DNA of 64,000 bases from JBQTGK01 sp052400665 (GTDB lineage Bacteria > Bacteroidota > Bacteroidia > Bacteroidales > Marinifilaceae): the NCBI GenBank assembly GCA_052400665.1, contig JBQTGK010000002.1; one strand, 5' to 3'. Shown here piece after piece: positions 1 through 8,481 of this stretch (the stretch's first letter is position 1; every line of letters begins with the position of its first letter). Under the pieces are notes generated by a model. The model saw nothing but the letters and a program-made list of their open reading frames with translations. It was not told the DNA's origin and searched no databases. Position numbers and translations under genes: made by a program.

Positions 1-1
1 T

Positions 2-244
2 TTTAAAAGTTTGGTTCCTTTGAAACAGATAAAACAGTGTGTGTTAAAAACTCAAAACAGAACAGTTAAATTGAAGAAAAACACAGAAAATGTAATTGAT
101 AAAATTGAGATTAGATTTCAAAGCAAATTAAAAGAAATTAATGAGCTTAGCTGGCTTTTTTATGATTCAACTATTTCAACTGAAGTTATAAATGAATATC
201 AGCTAGCAACGAACTGGATTTCTAGAATAAATAAACACATTTAA
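2..244 (+). CDS. C-terminal fragment of an unknown protein (5' end outside window)
   Basis: The frame is open from the first bases of the window to a TAA at 242-244, giving at least 80 residues. A TTG at position 11 is the only start-like codon near the edge, so I read this as the tail of a gene that begins upstream and not as a complete small gene. The visible part is rich in lysine and asparagine and has no signal peptide, membrane segment or motif that I recognise. It is followed directly by a long hairpin (251-284), which fits the end of a transcription unit. Function unknown. Confidence 0.45.
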   Translation, partial: FKSLVPLKQIKQCVLKTQNRTVKLKKNTENVIDKIEIRFQSKLKEINELSWLFYDSTISTEVINEYQLATNWISRINKHI

Positions 245-250
245 AATTGG

Positions 251-284
251 TAAGATCTAGTGAGGTATTCCTCATTAGATCTTA
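251..284 (+). terminator. Hairpin after the first partial gene, possible terminator
   Basis: A 15-bp stem with one G-U pair (arms 251-265 and 270-284) closes a 4-base TATT loop, 7 bases after the stop codon at 244. The stem is strong for such AT-rich DNA. The downstream sequence is TTAAAAATT and not a clean T-run, so termination may be weak or the hairpin may protect the 3' end of the mRNA. Confidence 0.5.
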
Positions 285-767
285 TTAAAAATTAAATTGA
301 AATGTTTATGTTGAAATAATCATTTTGTTGCCATTACTGATATTTTTTAATTTCTAATTATTAATCATTTGGAAAGGGTTAAAATTTAAATTAGCAAACA
401 CTAAAAGAACTTGCTAGAGTGTGTAAATATTTGATTATGGAGAGTTTTTTCTTCTACTATTAAGCGAAGTGCAGATATTCTAATGGGAATCTTCTCATAT
501 CCATCTATTACATTTTTCATTTATATATTGTATATGTAAAAAAAGTGAATCTTTTTACATATTATGTGCGTATATTAAAGCTTAGTTTTAGAATGACTAA
601 AAAATGTGTTAACTAATTAAAATGATACAATCATTTTAAAAGGCTATTACGATATAAAATCATGATAATAATTAGAAAGTGATGTACTTATAATCTACAC
701 TTAAATGATTAGAGTGTTTTGTTTAGCTTATTATGTGTTTGTTATAGGTCATTAATAAGAATTATTT
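285..767. other. AT-rich intergenic stretch with no supportable gene
   Basis: About 480 bases between the hairpin at 251-284 and the first kinase gene. Reading frames are short and broken by stops, and no tRNA, repeat or recognisable protein fragment is visible. It presumably contains the promoter of the kinase operon, but I could not place a convincing promoter. Confidence 0.4.
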
Positions 768-3700
768 ATGAAGATAAGAAACGACTGGCGGATATGGTTA
801 TTATTCGCTCTTGCTATAATTTCTACTCTTTTTGTTACTCACGTAATTAAGAAGGACTTTGATAAAATTGCCAAAACTGAGTTTTTGTTTGAATGTAAGG
901 AGATTACAAGTAAAATAGAATTAAGACTAGATGCTCATGCTCGATTGTTGCAAAGTGGAGTAGCATTTTGGAATGCTTCTGATTTTGTTAATGGAAAAGA
1001 CTGGAAAGAGTTTATTAAAAAGTCGAAAGTGGATGAAAACCTGCCTGGAATTTTGGGTACTGGATTTGCTAAAATTATAAAAAAAGAAAATTTAGAAGAG
1101 CATTGTATACAATATCAAAATTCAGGTTATCATTCATATAAGGTTTGGCCAGAGTTTACAAGAGATGTGTATACTTCAATTGTTATGTTGGAGCCACTTA
1201 ACGATCGCAATCTGCGCGCCATTGGTTATGATATGATGACTGAATCTGTACGAAGAAATGCGATGGAACGAGCCAGAGATTATGATATTGCCGCTTTATC
1301 GGGAAAAGTGTTGTTGGTGCAAGAGATAGGTAATGAGGTGCAGGCAGGTAACCTAATGTATGTACCTGTTTATAAAAAAGGATTACCCGTTTCGAATGTT
1401 GAACAAAGAAGAGCTGCAATAATTGGTTGGGTGTACAGCGCTTATCGCATGAATGACTTGGTAGGTGGAATACTGAAAGGTTGGGATTTTAATAAAGGAC
1501 AAAGAGAGCTGCAATTAAATATATATGATGGTAATTCAATTTTGAATGACAATATTTTGTTTAAATCTCACAAAGATTCTTTACAGAAAATTGAAAAGAC
1601 TGTTCGTTTTTCTTCACATGTAAATGTTGATTTTAATGGGCATACATGGGTATTGGAATATAAGCAAATTAAAGGTAATCTATATAAAGATTATGAAGGT
1701 GTTTTATATGTATTCATAGGAGGAATAATAATAAGTTTTTTGCTGTTACTGCTTGTAAAATCGTTGGTAGAGACAAATTATAAAGCTCAGGAAATAGCAC
1801 ATAGTTTAACTTTTCAACTTAAAGAAAATGAGATACAATTAAACGAATCACAGAAGATCGCAAGTTTAGGACGATATTCTTTAGATATTGTTGCAGGTAA
1901 GTGGAAAAGTTCGGAGGTTTTGGATAGAATTCTAGGAATAGAAAGTAATAAAATACATACAGTTGATGCCTGGCTTAATTTAATACATCCTGATGATAGA
2001 ACTACTTTAGAGACATATTTTAACAAGACCATTTCAGAGAATGGCTTTTTTGATAAGGTATACAGAATTGTAAGGAATACGGATAAGAAGGAAAGGTGGG
2101 TACATGGTTTAGGTAAAATCATTTTTGATGATAAGAATAAACCTGTGAGCATGATTGGTACGATGCAAGATATTACCGAACAGAAATTAGTTGAGTTTGA
2201 AATCCAGGATATTTCTAATCGATTACAATTGGCAACTAGAGCGGGAAGTATTGGAATTTGGGATATAGATTTGATTACAGGAAAGGTTATTTGGGACGGT
2301 ACGATGTTTCAGCTATTTGGTTTAGGAGGCGATAAGACGATTGATCCGACAAACGTTTGGAGGAATTCAGTTCATCCGGAAGATAGAGAGAGAGTTGATC
2401 GTGAAATTCAGGCTGCAATCAATAAAGAAAATGATTACCGAACAGAATTTAGGGTCGTATGGCCAGATAAAAGTGTACATTTTTTGAAGGGTTATGGTTA
2501 TGTTCGTTGTGATGTTAATGGTAATCCTAATCGTATGCTCGGTATAAATATGGATATTACTGAGCAAAAACGGGCGCATGAGCTTATTCAAAAGCAACAG
2601 GAAGAATTGGAAATTAAAGTAGCCGAAAGAACAAAAGAGTTAACCATATCAGAAAAAAAATTAAAGCAAAGTGTTAAAGACATACAAGATTATAAGTTTG
2701 CTCTAGATGAATCAAGTATTGTAGCCATTACAGATAATAGAGGAGTTATTACTTATGTTAATGATAAATTTTGTGAAATTGCTAAATTCAATCGGACTGA
2801 TTTAATCGGAAATAGCCATAAAATAATTAATTCAGGATACCATCCAAAAGAATTTTTTATCAATTTATGGAGAACAATTGCACAAGGGAAAGTTTGGAGA
2901 GGTGAAATTAAAAATCGGGCTCAGGATGGAACTATTTACTGGGTTGATTCTACAATTGTTCCTTTAATAAACGATGAAGGAAAAGTAGAACAGTACATTG
3001 CTATTCGAACCGATATTACTAGCAAAAAAAATGCAGAAGAAACTATTATCAAAGCTAAAGAAATGGCTGATTCTGCCAATCGTGCTAAAAGTGAATTTTT
3101 GGCAAATATGAGCCATGAAATACGTACACCAATGAATGCAGTTATCGGCTTTTCTGAATTGTTAGCCAAATCAGTAGTTGATAAAAAACAGCGCTCTCAA
3201 ATTGAATCAATACGAAGCAGTGGTAAAACTCTTTTAAAAATCATAAACGATATTCTTGATCTCTCAAAAATTGAGGCAGGTAAGATAGAGATTGTTCCGG
3301 TCGCCACTAATATTAAGGGGTTGATGGTTGAAATTGAAAGTATGTTTGTACTTCAGGCAAAGGAAAAGAAAATCGATTTTGAGATTGAATATGAAAGTAT
3401 TATACCTCAAGTATTGTTATTGGATGAGGTGAGAATTCGACAGATATTATTTAATTTAATAGGGAATGCACTTAAGTTTACCCAAAATGGATATGTAACT
3501 GTAACCCTTGATGCAAAAAGAATTACCCAGTTTAACGACAAAATAAATTTAGTAATACATATAGAAGATTCTGGAATCGGAATACCATCAGATCAACAAA
3601 AATTAATTTTTGAACCTTTTACCCAGCAAAAAGGTCAAAGTATCAAATATGGAGGAACAGGATTGGGCTTATCAATTACCAAAAAATTAGTTGAGAAAAT

Positions 3701-4529
3701 GGGTGGAAATTTAACCTTGGAAAGTACTTTAGGAAAAGGGAGTAGCTTTTCATTAGAAATTCCTGAGGTTATGGTGATAGAAGATAAAAGCAAGGAAAAA
3801 GAGAAAAATAATGATCATTTTAAAGTGGTATTTTCAGGTGCAAAAATTTTACTTGTCGATGATAATTCAGAAAATAGAAAATTAATTATTGATTTGTTCG
3901 AAAACTCTCAGATTCAAATTTTTGAAGCAACTGATGGTAAAATGGCTGTGGAAATGGCAAAAGAATATATTCCAGACATTATTCTGATGGATTTAAGAAT
4001 GCCGGTTATGGATGGTTATGAAGCCACAGAATTAATAAGGAAAGAACAAACGACCCGTAATATCCCTGTTTTGGCAATTTCAGCTTCTACCCGAAAAGTA
4101 ATTCACGATGGCAGAACCAAAAATATCTTTAACGAGTATTTGTTAAAACCTATAGACTCAAAAGATGTATTCGAGAAAATGAAAAAATACTTGCCTTTTG
4201 AGGAAGTAGAAATTGTTGATGCCGAGAATCAAACTGAAAAAATTAATTTGTTGAAAGAAGAAGAATTAAAAGATTTGCCCAACATTATAAATGTTCTTGA
4301 AACAGAATTTATGCCATTCTATTTAGAAGTATTCGAGTCTCAAATGATAGATGATATAGAAAGGTTCGGAAATGAGCTTAAAATATTTTCAGAGAAAAAT
4401 AATTTTAAATATTTACTCGATTATGCTAATAAAATCTACAATTGTGTTGATAATTTTGAAATTGAAAAATTACATCAATTATTAGAATATTTTCCGCAAA
4501 TAATTGAGCAGTTAAGACAAAATCAGTAA
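768..4529 (+). CDS. CHASE-PAS hybrid sensor histidine kinase with receiver domain
   Basis: A 1253-residue membrane sensor kinase. An N-terminal membrane segment (about residues 9-28) leads into an extracytoplasmic CHASE domain, marked by RAIGYD followed by R..AMERA near residues 150-170. A second membrane segment lies near 315-335. Three PAS domains follow (about 357-475, 487-610, 644-755). The HisKA box SHEIRTPMN puts the phospho-accepting histidine at about residue 783. The ATPase N box (NLIGNALKF) is near 895 and the G box DSGIGIP near 934. The receiver domain starts near 1027 with phospho-acceptor Asp1075 in LMDLRMPVMDG. The last 100 residues resemble the position of an Hpt domain but show no obvious phosphorylatable histidine. 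The next gene starts 12 bases later and encodes a receiver-kinase protein, so the two probably form one phosphorelay. The ligand is unknown. Confidence 0.93.
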   Translation: MKIRNDWRIWLLFALAIISTLFVTHVIKKDFDKIAKTEFLFECKEITSKIELRLDAHARLLQSGVAFWNASDFVNGKDWKEFIKKSKVDENLPGILGTGFAKIIKKENLEEHCIQYQNSGYHSYKVWPEFTRDVYTSIVMLEPLNDRNLRAIGYDMMTESVRRNAMERARDYDIAALSGKVLLVQEIGNEVQAGNLMYVPVYKKGLPVSNVEQRRAAIIGWVYSAYRMNDLVGGILKGWDFNKGQRELQLNIYDGNSILNDNILFKSHKDSLQKIEKTVRFSSHVNVDFNGHTWVLEYKQIKGNLYKDYEGVLYVFIGGIIISFLLLLLVKSLVETNYKAQEIAHSLTFQLKENEIQLNESQKIASLGRYSLDIVAGKWKSSEVLDRILGIESNKIHTVDAWLNLIHPDDRTTLETYFNKTISENGFFDKVYRIVRNTDKKERWVHGLGKIIFDDKNKPVSMIGTMQDITEQKLVEFEIQDISNRLQLATRAGSIGIWDIDLITGKVIWDGTMFQLFGLGGDKTIDPTNVWRNSVHPEDRERVDREIQAAINKENDYRTEFRVVWPDKSVHFLKGYGYVRCDVNGNPNRMLGINMDITEQKRAHELIQKQQEELEIKVAERTKELTISEKKLKQSVKDIQDYKFALDESSIVAITDNRGVITYVNDKFCEIAKFNRTDLIGNSHKIINSGYHPKEFFINLWRTIAQGKVWRGEIKNRAQDGTIYWVDSTIVPLINDEGKVEQYIAIRTDITSKKNAEETIIKAKEMADSANRAKSEFLANMSHEIRTPMNAVIGFSELLAKSVVDKKQRSQIESIRSSGKTLLKIINDILDLSKIEAGKIEIVPVATNIKGLMVEIESMFVLQAKEKKIDFEIEYESIIPQVLLLDEVRIRQILFNLIGNALKFTQNGYVTVTLDAKRITQFNDKINLVIHIEDSGIGIPSDQQKLIFEPFTQQKGQSIKYGGTGLGLSITKKLVEKMGGNLTLESTLGKGSSFSLEIPEVMVIEDKSKEKEKNNDHFKVVFSGAKILLVDDNSENRKLIIDLFENSQIQIFEATDGKMAVEMAKEYIPDIILMDLRMPVMDGYEATELIRKEQTTRNIPVLAISASTRKVIHDGRTKNIFNEYLLKPIDSKDVFEKMKKYLPFEEVEIVDAENQTEKINLLKEEELKDLPNIINVLETEFMPFYLEVFESQMIDDIERFGNELKIFSEKNNFKYLLDYANKIYNCVDNFEIEKLHQLLEYFPQIIEQLRQNQ

Positions 4530-4541
4530 AATTCCCTTACG

Positions 4542-5729
4542 ATGTTAATAGACGAAAAAATAATGAAAACAAAGATATTAGCAGTTGATGATAATCCTAA
4601 AAATATTCAGGTACTTGGGAGTATACTGCGTGATGCAGGCTACTCTGTTGGATTTGCAACAGATGGAGAACAAGCACTAAAAATTTTGGAAAACTCTCCA
4701 GATTTCGATTTAGTATTAATGGATATTAACATGCCAAAAATGAATGGATTGGAGGCATGCCAAGAAATGCGTAAGAGAGAAAAACTTAAGGATATCCCTG
4801 TTATATTTCTTACCGCACGAGATGATGTGGAAGATATGGTTACAGGATTTAAATCGGGAGGTCAGGATTATGTGACAAAGCCATTTAGTTCTGAGGAGAT
4901 ACTTGCTCGTTTAAAAACTCATGTGGAGTTAAAACAAAAGAAAGATCAGTTAAAAATGGTTAATCTTCATCTTGAGCAAAAAGTAAAAGAACGAACACAA
5001 GAGCTCCAGGTTTCTCATGAAAATTTAGAAAAAGCTTATGAAGAACTAAAGGTACTAGACCAATCAAAGTCTGATTTCTTGTCGATTATTAGCCATCAGA
5101 TCAATACCCCTCTGAATGGGATTCTTGGTTTCATCGATTTGCTGAAAGATAAAATTACGGATACTCACCTTAAAGAACTATTTTCATATCTCGAACAATC
5201 TGCCAATAGACTCGATGCATTTGCGAAGTTAAGTTTACGGATCACCGAATTGAGAACTAGAAAACTCCTTGTGGATAAAAGAGAAGTTTCGATTAAAAGC
5301 CTAGTGAAGACGAGTGAGGAAAACTTAAGCGAAAAATTGAAAGAAAAGAAGATTCAAATTCATTTTGAAAATAATTCACCCTTTGATATTATAAGTGGAG
5401 ACCTGCAACTGCTCCAATTTTGTTTCGAAAGTATTTTTGAAAATGCGATTCAGCATTCGCATGAATCAAGTAATATTATTTTGAAAATTGAAAATAATGA
5501 GAATAAAATATGTTGTTTTTTTATGGATGAGGGCGTTGGCTTTGACTCGGAAATGATTAAGCAATTATTTAATTTATTTGTTACAGGAGACAAAAACAGA
5601 GATGAAAATAAAGGATTGGATTTAGCCTTGGTAAAAATCATTGCAGAACTTCATAAAGGAAAAGTAAAGGCCTATAATCAAGAAGGAAAAGGTGCTGTGG
5701 TTAGTTTAACTTTACCGTTACTTAATTAA
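4542..5729 (+). CDS. Response regulator-histidine kinase fusion (REC first)
   Basis: A 395-residue cytoplasmic protein with a receiver domain at the N-terminus (acidic pair VDD near residues 14-16, phospho-Asp61 in LMDINMPKMNG). A coiled-coil linker (about 130-170) is followed by a HisKA-type segment whose H box reads SHQINTPLNG (His185), and by a divergent ATPase domain. That ATPase domain keeps FENAIQHS and DEGVGFD. The start at 4542 can be replaced by the ATG at 4563, which begins directly before the receiver strand and looks equally good. The gene follows the CHASE kinase by 12 bases and is surely co-transcribed. It may take phosphate from the upstream hybrid kinase. It has no DNA-binding domain, so the output of the relay must be elsewhere. 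Confidence 0.88.
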   Translation: MLIDEKIMKTKILAVDDNPKNIQVLGSILRDAGYSVGFATDGEQALKILENSPDFDLVLMDINMPKMNGLEACQEMRKREKLKDIPVIFLTARDDVEDMVTGFKSGGQDYVTKPFSSEEILARLKTHVELKQKKDQLKMVNLHLEQKVKERTQELQVSHENLEKAYEELKVLDQSKSDFLSIISHQINTPLNGILGFIDLLKDKITDTHLKELFSYLEQSANRLDAFAKLSLRITELRTRKLLVDKREVSIKSLVKTSEENLSEKLKEKKIQIHFENNSPFDIISGDLQLLQFCFESIFENAIQHSHESSNIILKIENNENKICCFFMDEGVGFDSEMIKQLFNLFVTGDKNRDENKGLDLALVKIIAELHKGKVKAYNQEGKGAVVSLTLPLLN

Positions 5730-5832
5730 TTCTAAAATAACAATCTTATTCATTTTCTTTCAGATTGTCATAGCAATTGGTAGCAAGTACAAGTAAATAA
5801 GTATTAAGAAATTTTTAACAGCTTATAGTATT

Positions 5833-5860
5833 ACAAATCTAAACGATTGTTTAGATTTGT
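5833..5860. promoter_or_regulatory. TetR operator 1, perfect 12-bp inverted repeat
   Basis: The arms ACAAATCTAAAC (5833-5844) and GTTTAGATTTGT (5849-5860) are exact reverse complements around a GATT centre, 17 bases upstream of the tetR start. The right arm contains TAGATTTG (5852-5859), an exact match to the Bacteroidota -7 consensus TAnnTTTG, so repressor binding should block the promoter of its own gene. The same core occurs again before the next gene (6451-6482). Confidence 0.85.
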
Positions 5861-5877
5861 AGCGTAATTAGAATACA

Positions 5878-6441
5878 ATGTCAAGAATAAAAGCATACAA
5901 CAAAAAGGAAGTAACTCAAAAAGCAATGAATCTATTTTGGAAGAATGGCTACAATACTACTTCTATGCAGATGCTCGAAAAAGAAATGGGTATTAATAAG
6001 TACTCTATTTACGACAGTTTTGGAAGTAAGGAAGGTTTACTGGAAGAAAGTATTAAGTGTTACGCTCAAAAGCTAAATAGTATTATAGAAAAATTAAAAA
6101 AATCTTCGAGAGGTATAGTTGCAATAAAACAATATTTCTTTGATTTTAAAGATCTTTCTGTTGAAAATGATATAGCAAAAGGATGTTTTGTTACCAATAC
6201 AGCTAATGAGTTAATGGACAGCTGTAATAATGCTATAAAAATATTACTGACGGATTGTACCAATAAAGTAAGAACTACTTTTGCTCAAAAATTATTGGAA
6301 ACAGGCCAATATTCATTTGAGGAAATAGAAGAAATGGCTGATTATTTAATTGTTGCCATGGCTGGATTTTCATCTGCAACTAAAATGTTTAGCGCAAAAC
6401 AAGTGGATAATTATTTGCAGCAAATTTTTAAGAATATATAA
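5878..6441 (+). CDS. TetR/AcrR-family transcriptional repressor
   Basis: A 187-residue regulator of the usual TetR length. The N-terminal 50 residues form the helix-turn-helix: A.NLFWKNGYNTTSM, then MGINKYSIYDSFGSKEGLL. The C-terminal half is the ligand-binding and dimerisation region. It sits directly downstream of a perfect palindrome (5833-5860), and a near-identical palindrome precedes the membrane-protein gene that follows. It therefore very likely represses both itself and that gene. The inducing ligand is unknown; TetR repressors paired with small DoxX-like membrane proteins are common in this phylum and are often linked to redox or electrophile stress, which is an inference here. Confidence 0.9.
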   Translation: MSRIKAYNKKEVTQKAMNLFWKNGYNTTSMQMLEKEMGINKYSIYDSFGSKEGLLEESIKCYAQKLNSIIEKLKKSSRGIVAIKQYFFDFKDLSVENDIAKGCFVTNTANELMDSCNNAIKILLTDCTNKVRTTFAQKLLETGQYSFEEIEEMADYLIVAMAGFSSATKMFSAKQVDNYLQQIFKNI

Positions 6442-6450
6442 AAAATTTTA

Positions 6451-6482
6451 ATTTATATCTAAACGATTGGTTAGATATAAAT
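6451..6482. promoter_or_regulatory. TetR operator 2, 14-bp inverted repeat with one mismatch
   Basis: The arms ATTTATATCTAAAC (6451-6464) and GGTTAGATATAAAT (6469-6482) pair with one mismatch around the same GATT centre as operator 1. The common core is ATCTAAAC, GATT, then a nearly matching right half. The site lies 10 bases after the tetR stop and 17 bases before the start of the next gene, the same spacing as for operator 1 and tetR. This fits separate repression of the downstream gene. Confidence 0.82.
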
Positions 6483-6499
6483 TAATAAAAATTGAAACA

Positions 6500-6964
6500 A
6501 TGAATAAATTAGAAAAAATAATACTATTTACTACGACTTTATTAATGGGATTGGTATTAAGCAGGTTTGCAATTTCAAAACTTACAGGTTGGGAAATTTC
6601 AGTAAAAGCATTTATTGAAATGGCGGAACCTCTGGGGATAAATCCCGCATTTTTTAGAATTTCAACAGGTATATTACTATTAATAATTTTCATAGCCTAT
6701 TTAGCTACTGCTACTCTAACTATTTTTAAAGATAAAGTTCGCTTGCCTGCTAAGTTTACTTATTTTAACATCGCATTTTTTGCTAATATTTTAGGTTTAT
6801 TAACCATGATTGGTGCTTTGTTGGCTGAGTTTTATTTAAGAGTGCAGCCCAAATGGTTGTTAGTGTATATTGCTGTAGGAGTAATTATTTTTTCGGCCAT
6901 TAATTTATTTATCGTAAAGAATAAATCCTCTTTTTATCTACAACTAATAAAATACAAAAAATAA
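6500..6964 (+). CDS. Small four-helix membrane protein, DoxX-like
   Basis: A 154-residue protein with about four hydrophobic segments (residues about 8-28, 50-70, 84-108, 120-142) and no soluble domain. An upstream start at 6467 would lie inside the operator 6451-6482, so I prefer the ATG at 6500. The layout and its position beside a second DoxX-like gene suggest the DoxX/DUF family of small membrane proteins, whose function is poorly defined (links to thiol and oxidative stress are reported for some members). Its stop overlaps the start of the following DoxX-like pseudogene by one base (TAATG), so the pair was once translationally coupled. Confidence 0.7.
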   Translation: MNKLEKIILFTTTLLMGLVLSRFAISKLTGWEISVKAFIEMAEPLGINPAFFRISTGILLLIIFIAYLATATLTIFKDKVRLPAKFTYFNIAFFANILGLLTMIGALLAEFYLRVQPKWLLVYIAVGVIIFSAINLFIVKNKSSFYLQLIKYKK

Positions 6965-7361
6965 TGAATATTAATTTAGATAATAAATCACTAGCTGTAC
7001 ACTTATTACAAATATCTTTTGGGATTAATTTCTTATTTCATGGACTAAGTGAGGTTACCCAATTTAGATAAATTTATTGTGCGTATGCAAGATAAATTTC
7101 AAGATACTATTCTGCCAGACTTGTTAGTGACCCCAATGGCGTATTTGATTCCTTTTGCTGAAGCCACTATTGGACTGCTGTTGCTACTGAATAAATTTAC
7201 CAGGGAAGCACTAATTGCATCTTTTATATAATAAACATTTTGGTGTAGGGAGTTCTGTATTGCAAAATTGGGAGTCTGTAGGATTAAAGTTAAGCTATAT
7301 TGGCTTCTTATTTGTCCTACTTTTCTTTACAAAAGATATGCATAGATCAAAAAATAAATAA
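6964..7361 (+). pseudogene. Frameshifted DoxX-family membrane protein
   Basis: One DoxX-like protein can be read only by joining three frames. Frame one runs from ATG 6964 to an HGLS motif near 7050. The second frame continues with RLPNLDKF, ILPDLLV and a long hydrophobic segment to 7231. The third frame continues FGVGSSVLQNWESVG to a TAA at 7359-7361. The order of the pieces matches intact small DoxX-like proteins of this group, which carry HGL..LPNL.KF near the start and LQNW near the last helix. At least two indels are needed. The protein is almost certainly not made in full. Confidence 0.8.
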
Positions 7362-8481
7362 ATTTTAAAATAAGGTTTATCGGTTTACTGGCAGCAAGTT
7401 ATCTAAACCAATAAAAAGAAACGAAGACAATAAATACTCAGAAAACGAAAGTAGAAACATCTATACATTCAGAACTTGAAGTACGCAAACTTAATTTTAG
7501 TAAAAAAGAAGATATACTACCAAACAGATTTACCAATAAGACCTAGATGCTGTTATAATTACTATTGATAGAAAAATTGAGTTTGTCTTTTTAAATGCAG
7601 ATTATAAAAAGTGTGCAGGGCCAAATGAAATAACCATTTTTCTTAGGGACATGAAGAATTAGAATAAACCTGTATTTTTGTAAGTTTATAGTTTTCCGGG
7701 GTATAGGATTTTAAATTGTATCCCGGAAGCTGTTACCTAAACTTATTTTAGTAGAGCTGTGTTACAGAAAAATGTATCATAAGGTGAGAACTTCTTTAAC
7801 GATACCGATGAGTTTAGCGATTTTCAAATAAATTTTAATAAAACTTGCCCAAAAAAAACTCCGCTTAGTCTATAATTTTCTAAATTCCACAAACAGAAAA
7901 AATAGTAAAATTAGCATTATAAAAGAGTTACTTGATAAAAATAGTCTGGCAGTACTTAATCTGAAAGATCGACTTCTGGACGAATTTTTAATTTTCTTCA
8001 GTCCTATTTTTTACAGAAACTTAACACTCAAAGTTTTGTACAATAGCTTTAATTTGGTTGTAAAGTGAATAGTTTTTATGTTATAGATGCATAAAGATTG
8101 CAGTTTTTTTTACAAAAAAAATCAACTATTATTCAGAGTAAACTATTCCATGACTAATGTTTTAGCTCAAAAAGTAATTATCATTTATTTTAAATAAAAA
8201 GATAAGAAAAAATTACCGAGTCTATTTTATTGGTGTTACTATTCACTATATTAATATGTTATGGCTTTTTGGTGTGGGTGGTCTAAGCTATTATATTTAG
8301 TTCCCATAATTTTCATAGAAACTAAATATTAACTATTTTTAGATTTCGTAAATTTTTTGCATTCAAAATAGAAGTAAAAACATAGCCTTATCCAAACGAA
8401 GATATTTGGAGACCATTGATAGCCTTACCGAGTTATTGGCATTTCTTTTGAATTTCGGATGTTTACTAAATTCAGGTAATT
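7362..8481. other. Decayed, gene-poor region with coding remnants
   Basis: About 1.1 kb without an intact gene. Short protein-like pieces appear in changing frames. Around 7545-7660 there is a stretch reading DAVITID...FVFLNADYKKC, which resembles a PAS domain start. Around 7915-8010 there is IIKELLDKNSLAVLNLKDRLLDEF, and around 8380-8450 YPNEDIWRPLIALPSYW. Each is cut by stops or shifts. Next to a frameshifted DoxX gene this looks like a patch of gene decay. I cannot identify the ancestral genes. A GC-rich imperfect hairpin sits at 7694-7728. Confidence 0.45.

Noticed and set aside
5833..6482. The paired palindromes as transposon ends or a mobile element
   Set aside because: There is no transposase and no target duplication; the spacing to the two start codons fits operators.
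7694..7728. GC-rich imperfect hairpin as a terminator or riboswitch
   Set aside because: It has two mismatched or wobble pairs, no T-run and no gene within reach; it lies in decayed DNA.
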